Assembly: GCF_012427845.1 (NCBI RefSeq)
Contig: NZ_CP038498.1
Coordinates: 806,001 to 870,000, forward strand
Direction of reading: 5' to 3'
Length of the DNA: 64,000 nucleotides
Source: Pectobacterium punjabense
Lineage (GTDB): Bacteria > Pseudomonadota > Gammaproteobacteria > Enterobacterales > Enterobacteriaceae
The notes beneath the pieces are model-generated. The model was given only the letters and a program-made list of their open reading frames with translations. It had not been told where the DNA came from and did no database searches. How positions within the stretch are numbered: the stretch's first letter is position 1; the number at the start of each line of letters is the position of its first letter. The translations under genes were made by a program, and so were the position numbers. Of this stretch, positions 54,931 through 63,296 are shown one piece after another.

Positions 54931-56733
54931 GTGAATCAGCACATAGCGCATTTCTGGGATAGCCAGCAACACGACAGTCAGCAGCAGAATGTTCAACACG
55001 AGGCTACACCACGCACCGCAGGTTCCCGAGCGTTACGGATCGCGGTAACCCTCGCCTGTCTGGGGTTAGCCGGCTGTGCCGTCAAACCAGAACCTGTTAC
55101 GGTCGAACAGCAGGTTGCACAGGCATTGAGTGACAGAACGCAGATGTTCGCTAATCAGGAGCCGGTACGCGGCACGATTACGCTGGATGAGGCGATTGCC
55201 CGTGCGCTGAAATATAACCTGCAACAGCGGGTCGCGCTGATGGAACAGGCAATGGAAGATGACCTGTTAGGTGTGCAGAATCTGGACATGCTATTACCTA
55301 AACTGACCGCACGTGCCGGGCTGCAAACGCGCGATAATGTGGCCGGTTCTAGCAGTCAGTCGGTCACAACGGGTCGGCAGTCGCTGGAGGCGTCTACCAG
55401 TCAGGATCAGACCCAACGTACCGCCGATCTGACAATGAGCTGGAACGTGCTGGACTTCGGTATCAGCTATTTCAACGCCAAAGTACAGGCGAACAAATCG
55501 CTGGCGGCGGAAGAGCGTCGTCGTCGCGTAGTGGCAGATATTACCCGTCAGGTGCGTACCGCTTATTGGGAAGCGGCAACGGCGCAGCGTTTGCAGCCGG
55601 AAGTGACGACTGCGCTGACGCAGGCGCGTCAGGCGCTGGAATACGCACGCCAGACAGAACAACAGCGTTTGCTGGCACCGGTCGAGGCGCTACGTTTCCA
55701 GAAAAATATGCTGGAGATGGTGCGCCAGTTGGAAATCGTCGACAGCGATCTGGTGGTGGCGAAATCCCGCCTGGCCGCGCTGATGAACCTGCCGCCGTCC
55801 AGCAAATACGATGTCGTCGTGCCGAGCGAAAGCAGTCTGGTTGCGCCAAAGATGGCCTACTCGCTCGACGATCTGGAAAACTTCTCGATGGTGAAACGCC
55901 CGGAAGTGCGTGAAGAGAGCTATCTGGCACGCAATAGCGTACTGGAAACCCGTAAATCGCTGCTGCGTCTGCTGCCGGGCGTGTCATTGTTTGCTGGTAT
56001 CAACGGCGACAGCAACAGCTATTTGGTCAATCACCAGTGGGCAAACGCGGGCGTTCAGGTCAGCGGTAACCTGCTGAACGTGTTGTCGTGGTCATCGGTG
56101 AAACGTGCCGGACAGGCGAATGAAGATCTGGCAGAAGTGCGTCGTCAGGCACTGCGTATGGCGGTGTTGACGCAGGTGAATGTCGCCTGGCAGGAGTATC
56201 AGCAGAGCACGCGGATGTTTGGTCGTTATCAGGAACTGGCGCGGATTCAGCGCGGTATCCTCAACCAGACCACGCTTAGCGTACAGCATCGTGCCGAGAC
56301 GCAGATGGAACAGGTGCGCGTTAGCACGGAAACTATTCTGACCACGCGCGCACGCGATCGCAGCTTTGCCGATGTGCAGAACGCATTGGGTGCAGTCTAT
56401 CAGGCCGCAGGTCTGGACGTGCTGCCGGATAACGTGAACGATGTCAGTCTGGCGGCGTTAAGCAACTCGATCGCTCGCACCACGGGGAATCTTGAAAAAG
56501 GCGGCGTTGCGGTGCCGCGTTTGTCCCTGTCAACACCGGCAGTGCCAGCCACCACGACGGCTTCCACCAAAGCCATTTCTACCGCGCCTGCACCGTCAAC
56601 CGCTGCGCCAGTCACAAAACCTATCGTGCCCACGACGGTTACGCCTGCGGCTAACGCGGGGAAACCTTACCGCGTGGTGAATACGGATATGTGGGATAAC
56701 CTGCAATCCTTACAGGCGGGAGGCTCGCGTTAA
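54931..56733 (+). CDS. TolC-family outer-membrane lipoprotein
   Basis: About 600 residues. An N-terminal extension precedes a lipobox LACLGLAGC (near residue 49), then the two outer-membrane efflux repeats: ITLDEAIARALKYNLQQRVAL near residue 93 and a second duplicated half (ARNSVLETRKSLLRLLP, TQVNVAWQEYQQSTRMFGRYQELARIQ pattern). The C-terminal 90 residues are Thr/Ala/Pro-rich, ending in a short conserved patch (YRVVNTDMWDNLQ). I choose GTG at 54931 because GGGGAG stands before it; ATG at 54916 is the alternative. The stop overlaps the next start (TAATG). Confidence 0.85.
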   Translation: MNQHIAHFWDSQQHDSQQQNVQHEATPRTAGSRALRIAVTLACLGLAGCAVKPEPVTVEQQVAQALSDRTQMFANQEPVRGTITLDEAIARALKYNLQQRVALMEQAMEDDLLGVQNLDMLLPKLTARAGLQTRDNVAGSSSQSVTTGRQSLEASTSQDQTQRTADLTMSWNVLDFGISYFNAKVQANKSLAAEERRRRVVADITRQVRTAYWEAATAQRLQPEVTTALTQARQALEYARQTEQQRLLAPVEALRFQKNMLEMVRQLEIVDSDLVVAKSRLAALMNLPPSSKYDVVVPSESSLVAPKMAYSLDDLENFSMVKRPEVREESYLARNSVLETRKSLLRLLPGVSLFAGINGDSNSYLVNHQWANAGVQVSGNLLNVLSWSSVKRAGQANEDLAEVRRQALRMAVLTQVNVAWQEYQQSTRMFGRYQELARIQRGILNQTTLSVQHRAETQMEQVRVSTETILTTRARDRSFADVQNALGAVYQAAGLDVLPDNVNDVSLAALSNSIARTTGNLEKGGVAVPRLSLSTPAVPATTTASTKAISTAPAPSTAAPVTKPIVPTTVTPAANAGKPYRVVNTDMWDNLQSLQAGGSR

Positions 56734-57488
56734 TGGCTGTCGGCATGGTGCGTCCGCTGTTACTGGTCAGTGCGTTAAGTCTGCCCCTATGGGGGCAAGC
56801 TGCGACGCAGGGAGACATTCGCGTGCAGCTTAGCGCGCAGCGCTATACCGTGTTATCCAGCGAAATTGCCGGGAAAGTGACGGATATTGCCGTGAAAGAA
56901 GGTGAACACTTCAAACAGGGGGATACGCTGCTCACGTTTGACTGCACCGTGCTGCGTGAAAAACTGAACTACTCAAATGCGGCAGAGAATGCCGCGCGTA
57001 AGAAACTGGCTATTGCCGATCGGTTGGATAAACTCAATTCGATCAGCCTGTCGGATGTCGATCAGGCGCGATCGTCGGTGTCGATGGCGCAGGCGGAAAG
57101 CGGCGTCAATCGTGCGATGCTGCAACGCTGTGCCATTAAAGCGCCGTTCTCTGGTCGCGTAACAGAAACCAAGGTTAAGCGCTGGGAATCGGTACCGGAA
57201 GGCAAAGAACTGTTGGCGATCTATGATGACAGTGCGTTCGAGTTGGAAATGATCGTGCCATCGCGCTGGCTAGTGTGGTTAAAGCAGGGTAGTGCTTTTC
57301 AGGTCACATTGGATGAAACCGGCCTGAGCTATCCGGCTGAAATCAGCCGCCTCTCGTCAGCCATCGACCCGGTTAGCCAATCGGTGAAGGTCTTTGGCCG
57401 GATTACACAATCTACCGCCGGATTGCTGCCGGGTATGAGCGGTGTGGCACAAATCGTACCGCCTGATGCAGGTAGCGTAACCCCATGA
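56733..57488 (+). CDS. periplasmic adaptor (HlyD/RND type), short
   Basis: 251-residue exported adaptor: signal peptide about 1-24 (ends QAA), a lipoyl-like half (VLSSEIAGKVTDIAVKEGEHFKQGDTLL near residue 40), a short hairpin (DKLNSISLSDVDQARSS), the second lipoyl half (IKAPFSGRVTETKV) and a beta-barrel domain (LLPGMSGVAQI). Shorter than typical HlyD. It overlaps both neighbours by a few bases (TAATG, ATGA). Confidence 0.85.
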   Translation: MAVGMVRPLLLVSALSLPLWGQAATQGDIRVQLSAQRYTVLSSEIAGKVTDIAVKEGEHFKQGDTLLTFDCTVLREKLNYSNAAENAARKKLAIADRLDKLNSISLSDVDQARSSVSMAQAESGVNRAMLQRCAIKAPFSGRVTETKVKRWESVPEGKELLAIYDDSAFELEMIVPSRWLVWLKQGSAFQVTLDETGLSYPAEISRLSSAIDPVSQSVKVFGRITQSTAGLLPGMSGVAQIVPPDAGSVTP

Positions 57489-58843
57489 CCGAGCGGCATT
57501 CGACGGCAGCAGCATCAACTGAACAGGATACCCGGCTGGCGCTGCTGGCCGAGCTGTTACAGTTGCAAAGCCGTGCCAGAGCGCGAGAAACGCTGGATGA
57601 ACTGGCATTTTTCATCGTCAACGAGACACATAATTTAGTGAAGTATCGGCAGGCGCTGCTGTGGGACTGCGATAAACAGCACTTGCAGGCGGCTTCCGGG
57701 CTGGCCTCGCTCGATCACAATGCGCCGTTTTGCACCGAATTTAGCCGCCTATGCCGGCAGTGGCAGGCTGAAGGACGTCAAGCGCAGGCGCTCAGTTTTC
57801 GGGATTTGCCCACGGACGATCGCCAACTGTGGCAGGAGCATCTGCCGGAATTTTTACTCTGGTTACCACTGCGCGTGGCACAAGGTGATGCGCCGTTAGT
57901 GCTGGTGTTAGCACGAGACAGCGCGTGGTTGCCCGCCGAAATTATCCTGCTGGAAAAGCTGGCAGACGCCTACGCACATGCATGGTTAAGCTTGTGTAAA
58001 GTGCGCCGTCGTCAGGTCAAAAGCAGTCCGAAAAAACGCCGTCTCATCGTTGCTGCTGTGGTGGTGCTAGTGCTGATCTTATTGATCCCGGTTCGTCAGT
58101 CGGTGCTGGCTCCGGCGGAAATCGTCGCACATCGTCCGGTGATGGTTCGCGCTCCTGTAGCGGGCGTGGTGGATGATATTCTGGTTCGCCCTAATCAAAC
58201 CGTTAGCGCTAACCAACCGCTGGTGCGGCTGGACGTGCGCGAACTGGAAAATCGTTTGGAATCGGCTCGGCAGGCTTTTGCGACTGCTGATGCCCAGTAC
58301 CGTCAGGCACAACAACAGGCGCTGTTCGATGCCAACAGCAAAGCCAGTCTGGCCGTGCTGCAAAGCCGCCGCGAGCAGGCGCAGAGCGACATGGATTTTC
58401 TGCAACGTCAGCAGGAACGTATGCAGCTGGTTTCCCCGCGTGACGGCGTGGCGATTCTTGATGATGCCAGTGACTGGATTGGCCGTTCGGTAGCGGTTGG
58501 CGAACGTATCATGATGATCGCCGATCCACACGATGTGGAGCTGGAGATCCAATTGCCTGCGGCGGATGCGATTGCACTGGAAAACGGTGCGGATGTACGC
58601 CTGTTCCTCAATGTGGCACCGAATTCAGCACAAGAAGCGCGGCTTGAACAGATCGGCTATCGTGCCGCGCCAACGCCGGATAATGTGATGGCCTATCGGC
58701 TGCGTGCGCGTTTTACGCAGGATGATCCACAGCTACGCGTAGGGCTGAAGGGGACGGCTAAGCTATACGGAAAACGTACGGTGTTGTTCGTTTACCTGCT
58801 GCGTAAACCGCTGGCCTCTTTGCGCGTTTGGCTGGGCGTGTAA
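57485..58843 (+). CDS. GAF-like/HlyD fusion adaptor
   Basis: 452 residues. Residues about 15-175 resemble a cytoplasmic GAF domain (ETLDELAFFIVNETHNLVKYRQALLW), unusual for an adaptor. A membrane helix follows at about 183-203 (after KKRR), then a periplasmic HlyD-type part with lipoyl halves (VMVRAPVAGVVDDILVRPNQ; LVSPRDGVAILDD), a coiled-coil hairpin and a barrel (VGLKGTAKLYG). A cytoplasmic sensor domain on an adaptor could gate export. Start overlaps the preceding stop (ATGA). Confidence 0.82.
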   Translation: MTERHSTAAASTEQDTRLALLAELLQLQSRARARETLDELAFFIVNETHNLVKYRQALLWDCDKQHLQAASGLASLDHNAPFCTEFSRLCRQWQAEGRQAQALSFRDLPTDDRQLWQEHLPEFLLWLPLRVAQGDAPLVLVLARDSAWLPAEIILLEKLADAYAHAWLSLCKVRRRQVKSSPKKRRLIVAAVVVLVLILLIPVRQSVLAPAEIVAHRPVMVRAPVAGVVDDILVRPNQTVSANQPLVRLDVRELENRLESARQAFATADAQYRQAQQQALFDANSKASLAVLQSRREQAQSDMDFLQRQQERMQLVSPRDGVAILDDASDWIGRSVAVGERIMMIADPHDVELEIQLPAADAIALENGADVRLFLNVAPNSAQEARLEQIGYRAAPTPDNVMAYRLRARFTQDDPQLRVGLKGTAKLYGKRTVLFVYLLRKPLASLRVWLGV

Positions 58844-58845
58844 CG

Positions 58846-60975
58846 ATGGCTGGAGGCGTGATGCCTACCGCTGGGCTTAGCCCGCTGCGCGATGAACTGA
58901 TCCTGCACGCCGGACCGGCTAACCGTGACGGCTCGCCCAGTTGGACATTGGAAGATCCGCTGCGCGGCCTCTATTTTCGTATCGGCTGGGCAGAAATGGC
59001 AATGCTATCGCGCTGGTCGATGGGGAACGCCGCGCAGATTGTCGCCGAGATTAACCAGACTTCCGCGTTGACGCTTGATGACAGCGATGTGCAGTACTTC
59101 AACCGTTTCTTACAGGCCAACAGTCTGACGCGTGTTTCCGGCGATGACGCGCTGGCGCAGTTTGCTCGTCAGGTAGAACAATCGCGTGTTTCGATTTGGC
59201 GCAAGCTGCTAAAGAATTATCTGTTCTTCCGCATTCCTTTATGGCACCCGGATCGCTTTCTGGGTGCCACGCTGCCGTGGGTCGAACCCTTTTTCAGTCG
59301 TACTTTTCTCAAACTGACGCTGCTGGTGGCCGCGCTGGGGTTATTCCTCGCCGGACGCCAGTGGGAAACGTTCAAACATACCTTTCTACATTTCTTCACG
59401 CTGGAAGGGGCGGCGCTGGCAGGACTGACGCTATGCGTCACCAAGATTTTGCATGAGCTCGGTCACGCCTACACCTGCAAGCGCTTTGGTGCGCGGGTTG
59501 CCACCATGGGGGTCGCGTTTCTGGTGATGATGCCAGTGCTGTACACCGATACGTCCGGTTCGTGGAAGCTTACCCGCCGCCGACAGCGGATGGCGATTGG
59601 TGCAGCGGGTATGATGACCGAACTGGCGTTGGCGGCATGGGCAACGTTGGCATGGAGCTTCTTGCCGGACGGTATGCTGCGCAGCGCCGCATTTATGCTG
59701 GCGACCACCACCTGGATCATGACGTTGGCGATTAACCTCAGCCCGCTGATGCGCTTCGACGGTTATTTTCTGCTTTCTGATGGGTTACAGGTGCCGAATC
59801 TGCAAAACCGAGGCTTCGCTATTGGCCGCTGGAAGATGCGGGAATGGCTGTTCGGCTTAGGTGATGCGCCGCCGGAGCACTTTCCCCGTTGGCTACAACG
59901 CACGCTGGTGGGCTATGCCTTTGCGGTGTGGATATACCGTTTCTTTCTGTTTACCGGTATCGCGATTCTGGTTTATCACATGGCGTTCAAGCTGCTGGGG
60001 ATGCTGCTTTTCGCGATTGAAATCGGCTACTTCGTGGTGATGCCCGTGGTGAATGAAGTACGCGAGTGGAGTAAACGCCGTAAGGATTACCGTATGAACC
60101 GTAATATGACGACAACGCTGGCGGTGAGCGCCGTGGTTCTGCTCTTGCTGATGATTCCCTGGCAGCGCAGCGTGTACGCACCGGCGCTGCTGCGGGCGGA
60201 ACAGCAAAGCAGCCTGTACATGCCCGTGCCTGCGATGATTCAGCGCATTGAGGTGCAGGTTGGTCAGCCTGTGCACGCCGGGCAAACGCTGTTTACGCTG
60301 TCGTCTGACGCATTGGCGCATGAACGGCAACAGCTTGAACGCCAGATTGCGACATTGAACTGGCAAAGCACTTTTCAGGTTTTCAACAAGGAAGCCGCAG
60401 GCGATCACCAACGCGTGAAGCAGGAGCATGAAGCCGCACTGCAAAAGTTGCAGGTATTGCAGCGCCAGTCTGAGCAGTTGACGGTGCGTGCGCCGATAGA
60501 CGGCGTAGTTGCAGATATGGCGACACCGCTGGAAGCGGGCGAATGGCTGGGGCAGGGCGAGTGGCTGGCGGTGGTGACCAAACCAACCGGTGGACTGGTG
60601 GAAGCCTTCGTGTCGGAGAAAGACTGGCAGCGGCTCAGTACTGGCGCAAAAGGCACGTTTTATTTACAGGATGTCAGTCGTTCATCGTTGCCGCTCACGA
60701 TTGTGGAAATCGCCAGTACGGCGACCCGCGATCTGAATGCAGCACCGGAACTCGCCTCCGTATATGGCGGTGATATTGCCACGCTGAGTGATGCACAGCG
60801 TAAGCTGCACCCTGAACAGGCGGTGTATCGCGTATTGCTCAGCCTGCCTGCCGATTACCGTACTCAGCCGCAGGTACTGCGCGGCACGGTGGTGATGGAC
60901 GGTGAAGCACAAAGCCTATTGGTTCGTGGCTGGAAAGTGGTATCCGCAGTGCTGATCCGCGAGCTGTCATTCTGA
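58846..60975 (+). CDS. M50 (site-2 protease-like) membrane protein fused to HlyD adaptor
   Basis: 709 residues. The membrane half (about 130-430) carries the zinc motif HELGH (ILHELGHAYTCKRFG near residue 205) and the second S2P motif LSPLMRFDGYFLLSDG near residue 302, as in COG1994 peptide zinc metalloproteases. The last 280 residues are a periplasmic adaptor: lipoyl halves (YMPVPAMIQRIEVQVGQPVHAG; LTVRAPIDGVVADMATP) and a long coiled coil. The protein seems to replace the ABC transporter of a type I system. Alternative starts: ATG at 58861 and TTG at 58828. Confidence 0.85.
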   Translation: MAGGVMPTAGLSPLRDELILHAGPANRDGSPSWTLEDPLRGLYFRIGWAEMAMLSRWSMGNAAQIVAEINQTSALTLDDSDVQYFNRFLQANSLTRVSGDDALAQFARQVEQSRVSIWRKLLKNYLFFRIPLWHPDRFLGATLPWVEPFFSRTFLKLTLLVAALGLFLAGRQWETFKHTFLHFFTLEGAALAGLTLCVTKILHELGHAYTCKRFGARVATMGVAFLVMMPVLYTDTSGSWKLTRRRQRMAIGAAGMMTELALAAWATLAWSFLPDGMLRSAAFMLATTTWIMTLAINLSPLMRFDGYFLLSDGLQVPNLQNRGFAIGRWKMREWLFGLGDAPPEHFPRWLQRTLVGYAFAVWIYRFFLFTGIAILVYHMAFKLLGMLLFAIEIGYFVVMPVVNEVREWSKRRKDYRMNRNMTTTLAVSAVVLLLLMIPWQRSVYAPALLRAEQQSSLYMPVPAMIQRIEVQVGQPVHAGQTLFTLSSDALAHERQQLERQIATLNWQSTFQVFNKEAAGDHQRVKQEHEAALQKLQVLQRQSEQLTVRAPIDGVVADMATPLEAGEWLGQGEWLAVVTKPTGGLVEAFVSEKDWQRLSTGAKGTFYLQDVSRSSLPLTIVEIASTATRDLNAAPELASVYGGDIATLSDAQRKLHPEQAVYRVLLSLPADYRTQPQVLRGTVVMDGEAQSLLVRGWKVVSAVLIRELSF

Positions 60976-61304
60976 TTAGTTTTGATTTCTGCGATGTCGA
61001 TCCTGACTTTCTTCCCGCTATTGCCAGATTGTTATTTTTTCTGGCAGTGGCGTGAAGGAGGGCGCTTAACGCCTCGATTATGTTGTTCCTGATGTTTCTA
61101 TCCTATCTATTTAAAATGGCAGAAATTTTTTAGGTATCTCAGGCTATATCTCATGTTGGATATTAGGGGAAACACGGTGATGAGGTTCCCGCAGGGACAC
61201 CTCACACCGTGGTAGCCCCGTGTATCTCGATATTGAAGCGGTAATAGCCTGAAACACTGAGATGACAATTCTTGTCTAACCAATGGAACACAAGAGGGCT
61301 GACT
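60976..61304. other. intergenic region before the lyase gene
   Basis: About 330 bases. It holds a weak hairpin (TGCCAG/CTGGCA at about 61022-61046) and the second 69-bp palindromic repeat. I looked for a KdgR operator, expected for pectinolysis genes, and found only a TGAAACA half-site near 61250. Confidence 0.5.
61163..61231. repeat. 69-bp palindromic intergenic repeat, copy 2
   Basis: Same orientation and length as the copy at 14031-14099, with about seven differences; some are compensating or occur in matching arm positions, so the hairpin is kept. Confidence 0.85.
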
Positions 61305-63020
61305 GTGAAGCGATCTGTCTTGTTGTTGGTGGGAGCCATGCTGGCACCCTATGGCTATAGTGCACAGGATAATGCCGTGTCGTTATCCGTTTCGGGCTTG
61401 AATACCGTGTTGGATAATGGCTTGCTGAAAGTCACATTCGGTGAGGATGGCAGCGCGGTGAGCATGGTGACGGGGGGTAAAAATATCGTTATCAACCTGT
61501 CCGGTGCGGCGCGTGACCCGAGCAAAACCCGTAGTGCTTACCTCGACTATTACGTTAAAGGCGTCAAAGATTTTGTCCCCGAGCGCGTAGAGGTGCTGCG
61601 CAACGATCGTGAGATGGCGCATGTGGCCTATATTGACGATCGCGGCGGGCTGCTAAAACTTGAATATCACCTGATTATGCGGCGCGGCGTTAGCGGGCTT
61701 TATAGCTATGTGGTGGCCGAAAATAGCGGAAGTCAGAATGTTAACGTCAGTGAACTGCGTAACGTTTATCGCTTCGATCCTGCGCGGTTAGACCACCTCT
61801 ACAGCGGCGTTCGTCAGGGCAAACCGCTACTTTATAGCCAGCTTGAGGCCTCACCAAAGGTGCAGGATGAAACCTGGCGACTGCCGGATGGCAGTATCTA
61901 TTCCAAATATGATTTCGCTGGCTACATGCGTGCAGCGCCTTTCTGGGGCGTTTTCGGTAACGGCGTAGGCGCATGGCTGATTCACGGCAATCGGGAGTAT
62001 TTCTCCGGCGATGCGCTTAAGCAGGATTTGCTGGTGCATCAGGATGCGATCATTCTGAACTATATGACGGGTTCGCACTTTGGTACGCCGGATATGAAAG
62101 CTCCGCCGGGCTGGAAAAAATTCTACGGACCGTGGCTGCTCTACATTAACCAAGGCGATACCAGGCAGATGCTAGCGGATGCACAGCGTCAGGCGCTGAC
62201 AGAAACGGTTAGTTGGCCGTACCAATGGGTGAACGATTCTCGCTATGCGCTCGAACGCACGCAGGTTAGCGGACGCGTTGCTAGCCAGCAGCCCGTCACC
62301 GTCGTGCTTTCATCATCATTGGATGAACCGTTTGATGTGCAGACCCGCGGTTATTCGTATCAGGCAACGACAGACTCACAGGGACATTTTGCTATTCCTC
62401 ATGTCCGTCCGGGCAATTACCATCTAACCGTGTACGCCAATAGCGGTACTCAGCCAGGGGTATTGGCAGAGCAAACGCTGTCCGTTTCCGGTGATAAGCA
62501 AGCGTTGCCGGTGATAACGCTGCCGAACGCTGAACCGGTGGTTTGGGCGATTGGACAGGCAAATCGGCTGGCGAGCGAATTTCGCTTTGGTAACGAGGCG
62601 CGCAATACCCGCTGGCAGCATGAGGTTCCGGCAAATCTGACGTTCGATATTGGCCGCAGCGACTATCAGCGCGACTGGTATTACGCACAGACCAAACCGG
62701 GAAAATGGGATATCCGTTTTGCTCTGCGGCCGGAGAAGAAAACCTATTTCCTGAACATCGCACTGGCGGCAGCCAGCAACAGCGGCATGAGCGAACCGTC
62801 CACGCCGCAACTGGCGGTAATGGTAAACGGCACAACGCTGGAGACGCTGACTTACGACAATGACAAAGCCATCTATCGCGGTGCGCTACAGAGTGGTCGC
62901 TATCACATTGCCCGTATCCCAGTGTCATCCCGTTTCCTGAAAAATGGCAACAACACCATCACACTGCAATTAAAAGGCGGCAGCGTGATGTATGACGTAG
63001 TGACGTTAAGCGAGGAATAA
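61305..63020 (+). CDS. rhiE: rhamnogalacturonate lyase (PL4, RhiE-like)
   Basis: 571-residue exported polysaccharide lyase that cleaves the rhamnogalacturonan I backbone of pectin by beta-elimination. GTG start at 61305 gives a signal peptide (KRSVLLLVGAMLAPYGYSA, cut before QDN). Then the PL4 catalytic domain (about 30-330; HLIMRRGVSGLYSYVVAEN near residue 125, KFYGPWLLYINQGDTRQML near 275), a carboxypeptidase-like insert domain (RVASQQPVTVV, HFAIPHVRPGNYHLTVYA) and a C-terminal carbohydrate-binding-like domain. In Dickeya such enzymes leave by the type II Out system. Confidence 0.87.
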   Translation: MKRSVLLLVGAMLAPYGYSAQDNAVSLSVSGLNTVLDNGLLKVTFGEDGSAVSMVTGGKNIVINLSGAARDPSKTRSAYLDYYVKGVKDFVPERVEVLRNDREMAHVAYIDDRGGLLKLEYHLIMRRGVSGLYSYVVAENSGSQNVNVSELRNVYRFDPARLDHLYSGVRQGKPLLYSQLEASPKVQDETWRLPDGSIYSKYDFAGYMRAAPFWGVFGNGVGAWLIHGNREYFSGDALKQDLLVHQDAIILNYMTGSHFGTPDMKAPPGWKKFYGPWLLYINQGDTRQMLADAQRQALTETVSWPYQWVNDSRYALERTQVSGRVASQQPVTVVLSSSLDEPFDVQTRGYSYQATTDSQGHFAIPHVRPGNYHLTVYANSGTQPGVLAEQTLSVSGDKQALPVITLPNAEPVVWAIGQANRLASEFRFGNEARNTRWQHEVPANLTFDIGRSDYQRDWYYAQTKPGKWDIRFALRPEKKTYFLNIALAAASNSGMSEPSTPQLAVMVNGTTLETLTYDNDKAIYRGALQSGRYHIARIPVSSRFLKNGNNTITLQLKGGSVMYDVVTLSEE

Positions 63021-63041
63021 ACGCGGTTTCCATAACGTGAA

Positions 63042-63296
63042 GGGTCGTGGGCAGGGATAGCCCACGATAAAAAAGTGCAGGAGCAATTTTCAACAACGCG
63101 AAGCGTTGGCCCGGAGGGTCGTGGGCAGGGATAGCCCACGATAAAAAAGTGCAGGAGCAATTTTCAACAACGCGAAGCGTTGGCCCGGAGGGTCGTGGGC
63201 AGGGATAGCCCACGATAAAAAAGTGCAGGAGCAATTTTCAACAACGCGAAGCGTTGGCCCGGAGGGTCGTGGGCAGGGATAGCCCACGATAAAAAA
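63042..63296. repeat. 74-bp tandem repeat (3.4 units) with two hairpins per unit
   Basis: Units start at 63042, 63116, 63190 and 63264 (the last is partial). Units 1-3 are almost identical. Each holds CGTGGGC/GCCCACG with a 7-base loop, a run of A, and a second dyad AACGC-GAA-GCGTT. No spacers, so it is not a CRISPR array. It ends exactly at the nuclease gene. Confidence 0.9.

Noticed and set aside
61232..61304. KdgR operator before the lyase gene
   Set aside because: Only a TGAAACA half-site is seen; the second half does not match.
63046..63072. Hairpin plus homopolymer as terminator of rhiE
   Set aside because: The hairpin is followed by A residues on the + strand, and on the reverse strand the T-run precedes it, so neither strand has the terminator layout.
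63042..63296. Regular repeats resembling a CRISPR array
   Set aside because: The 74-bp units are contiguous, with no variable spacers and no cas genes nearby.
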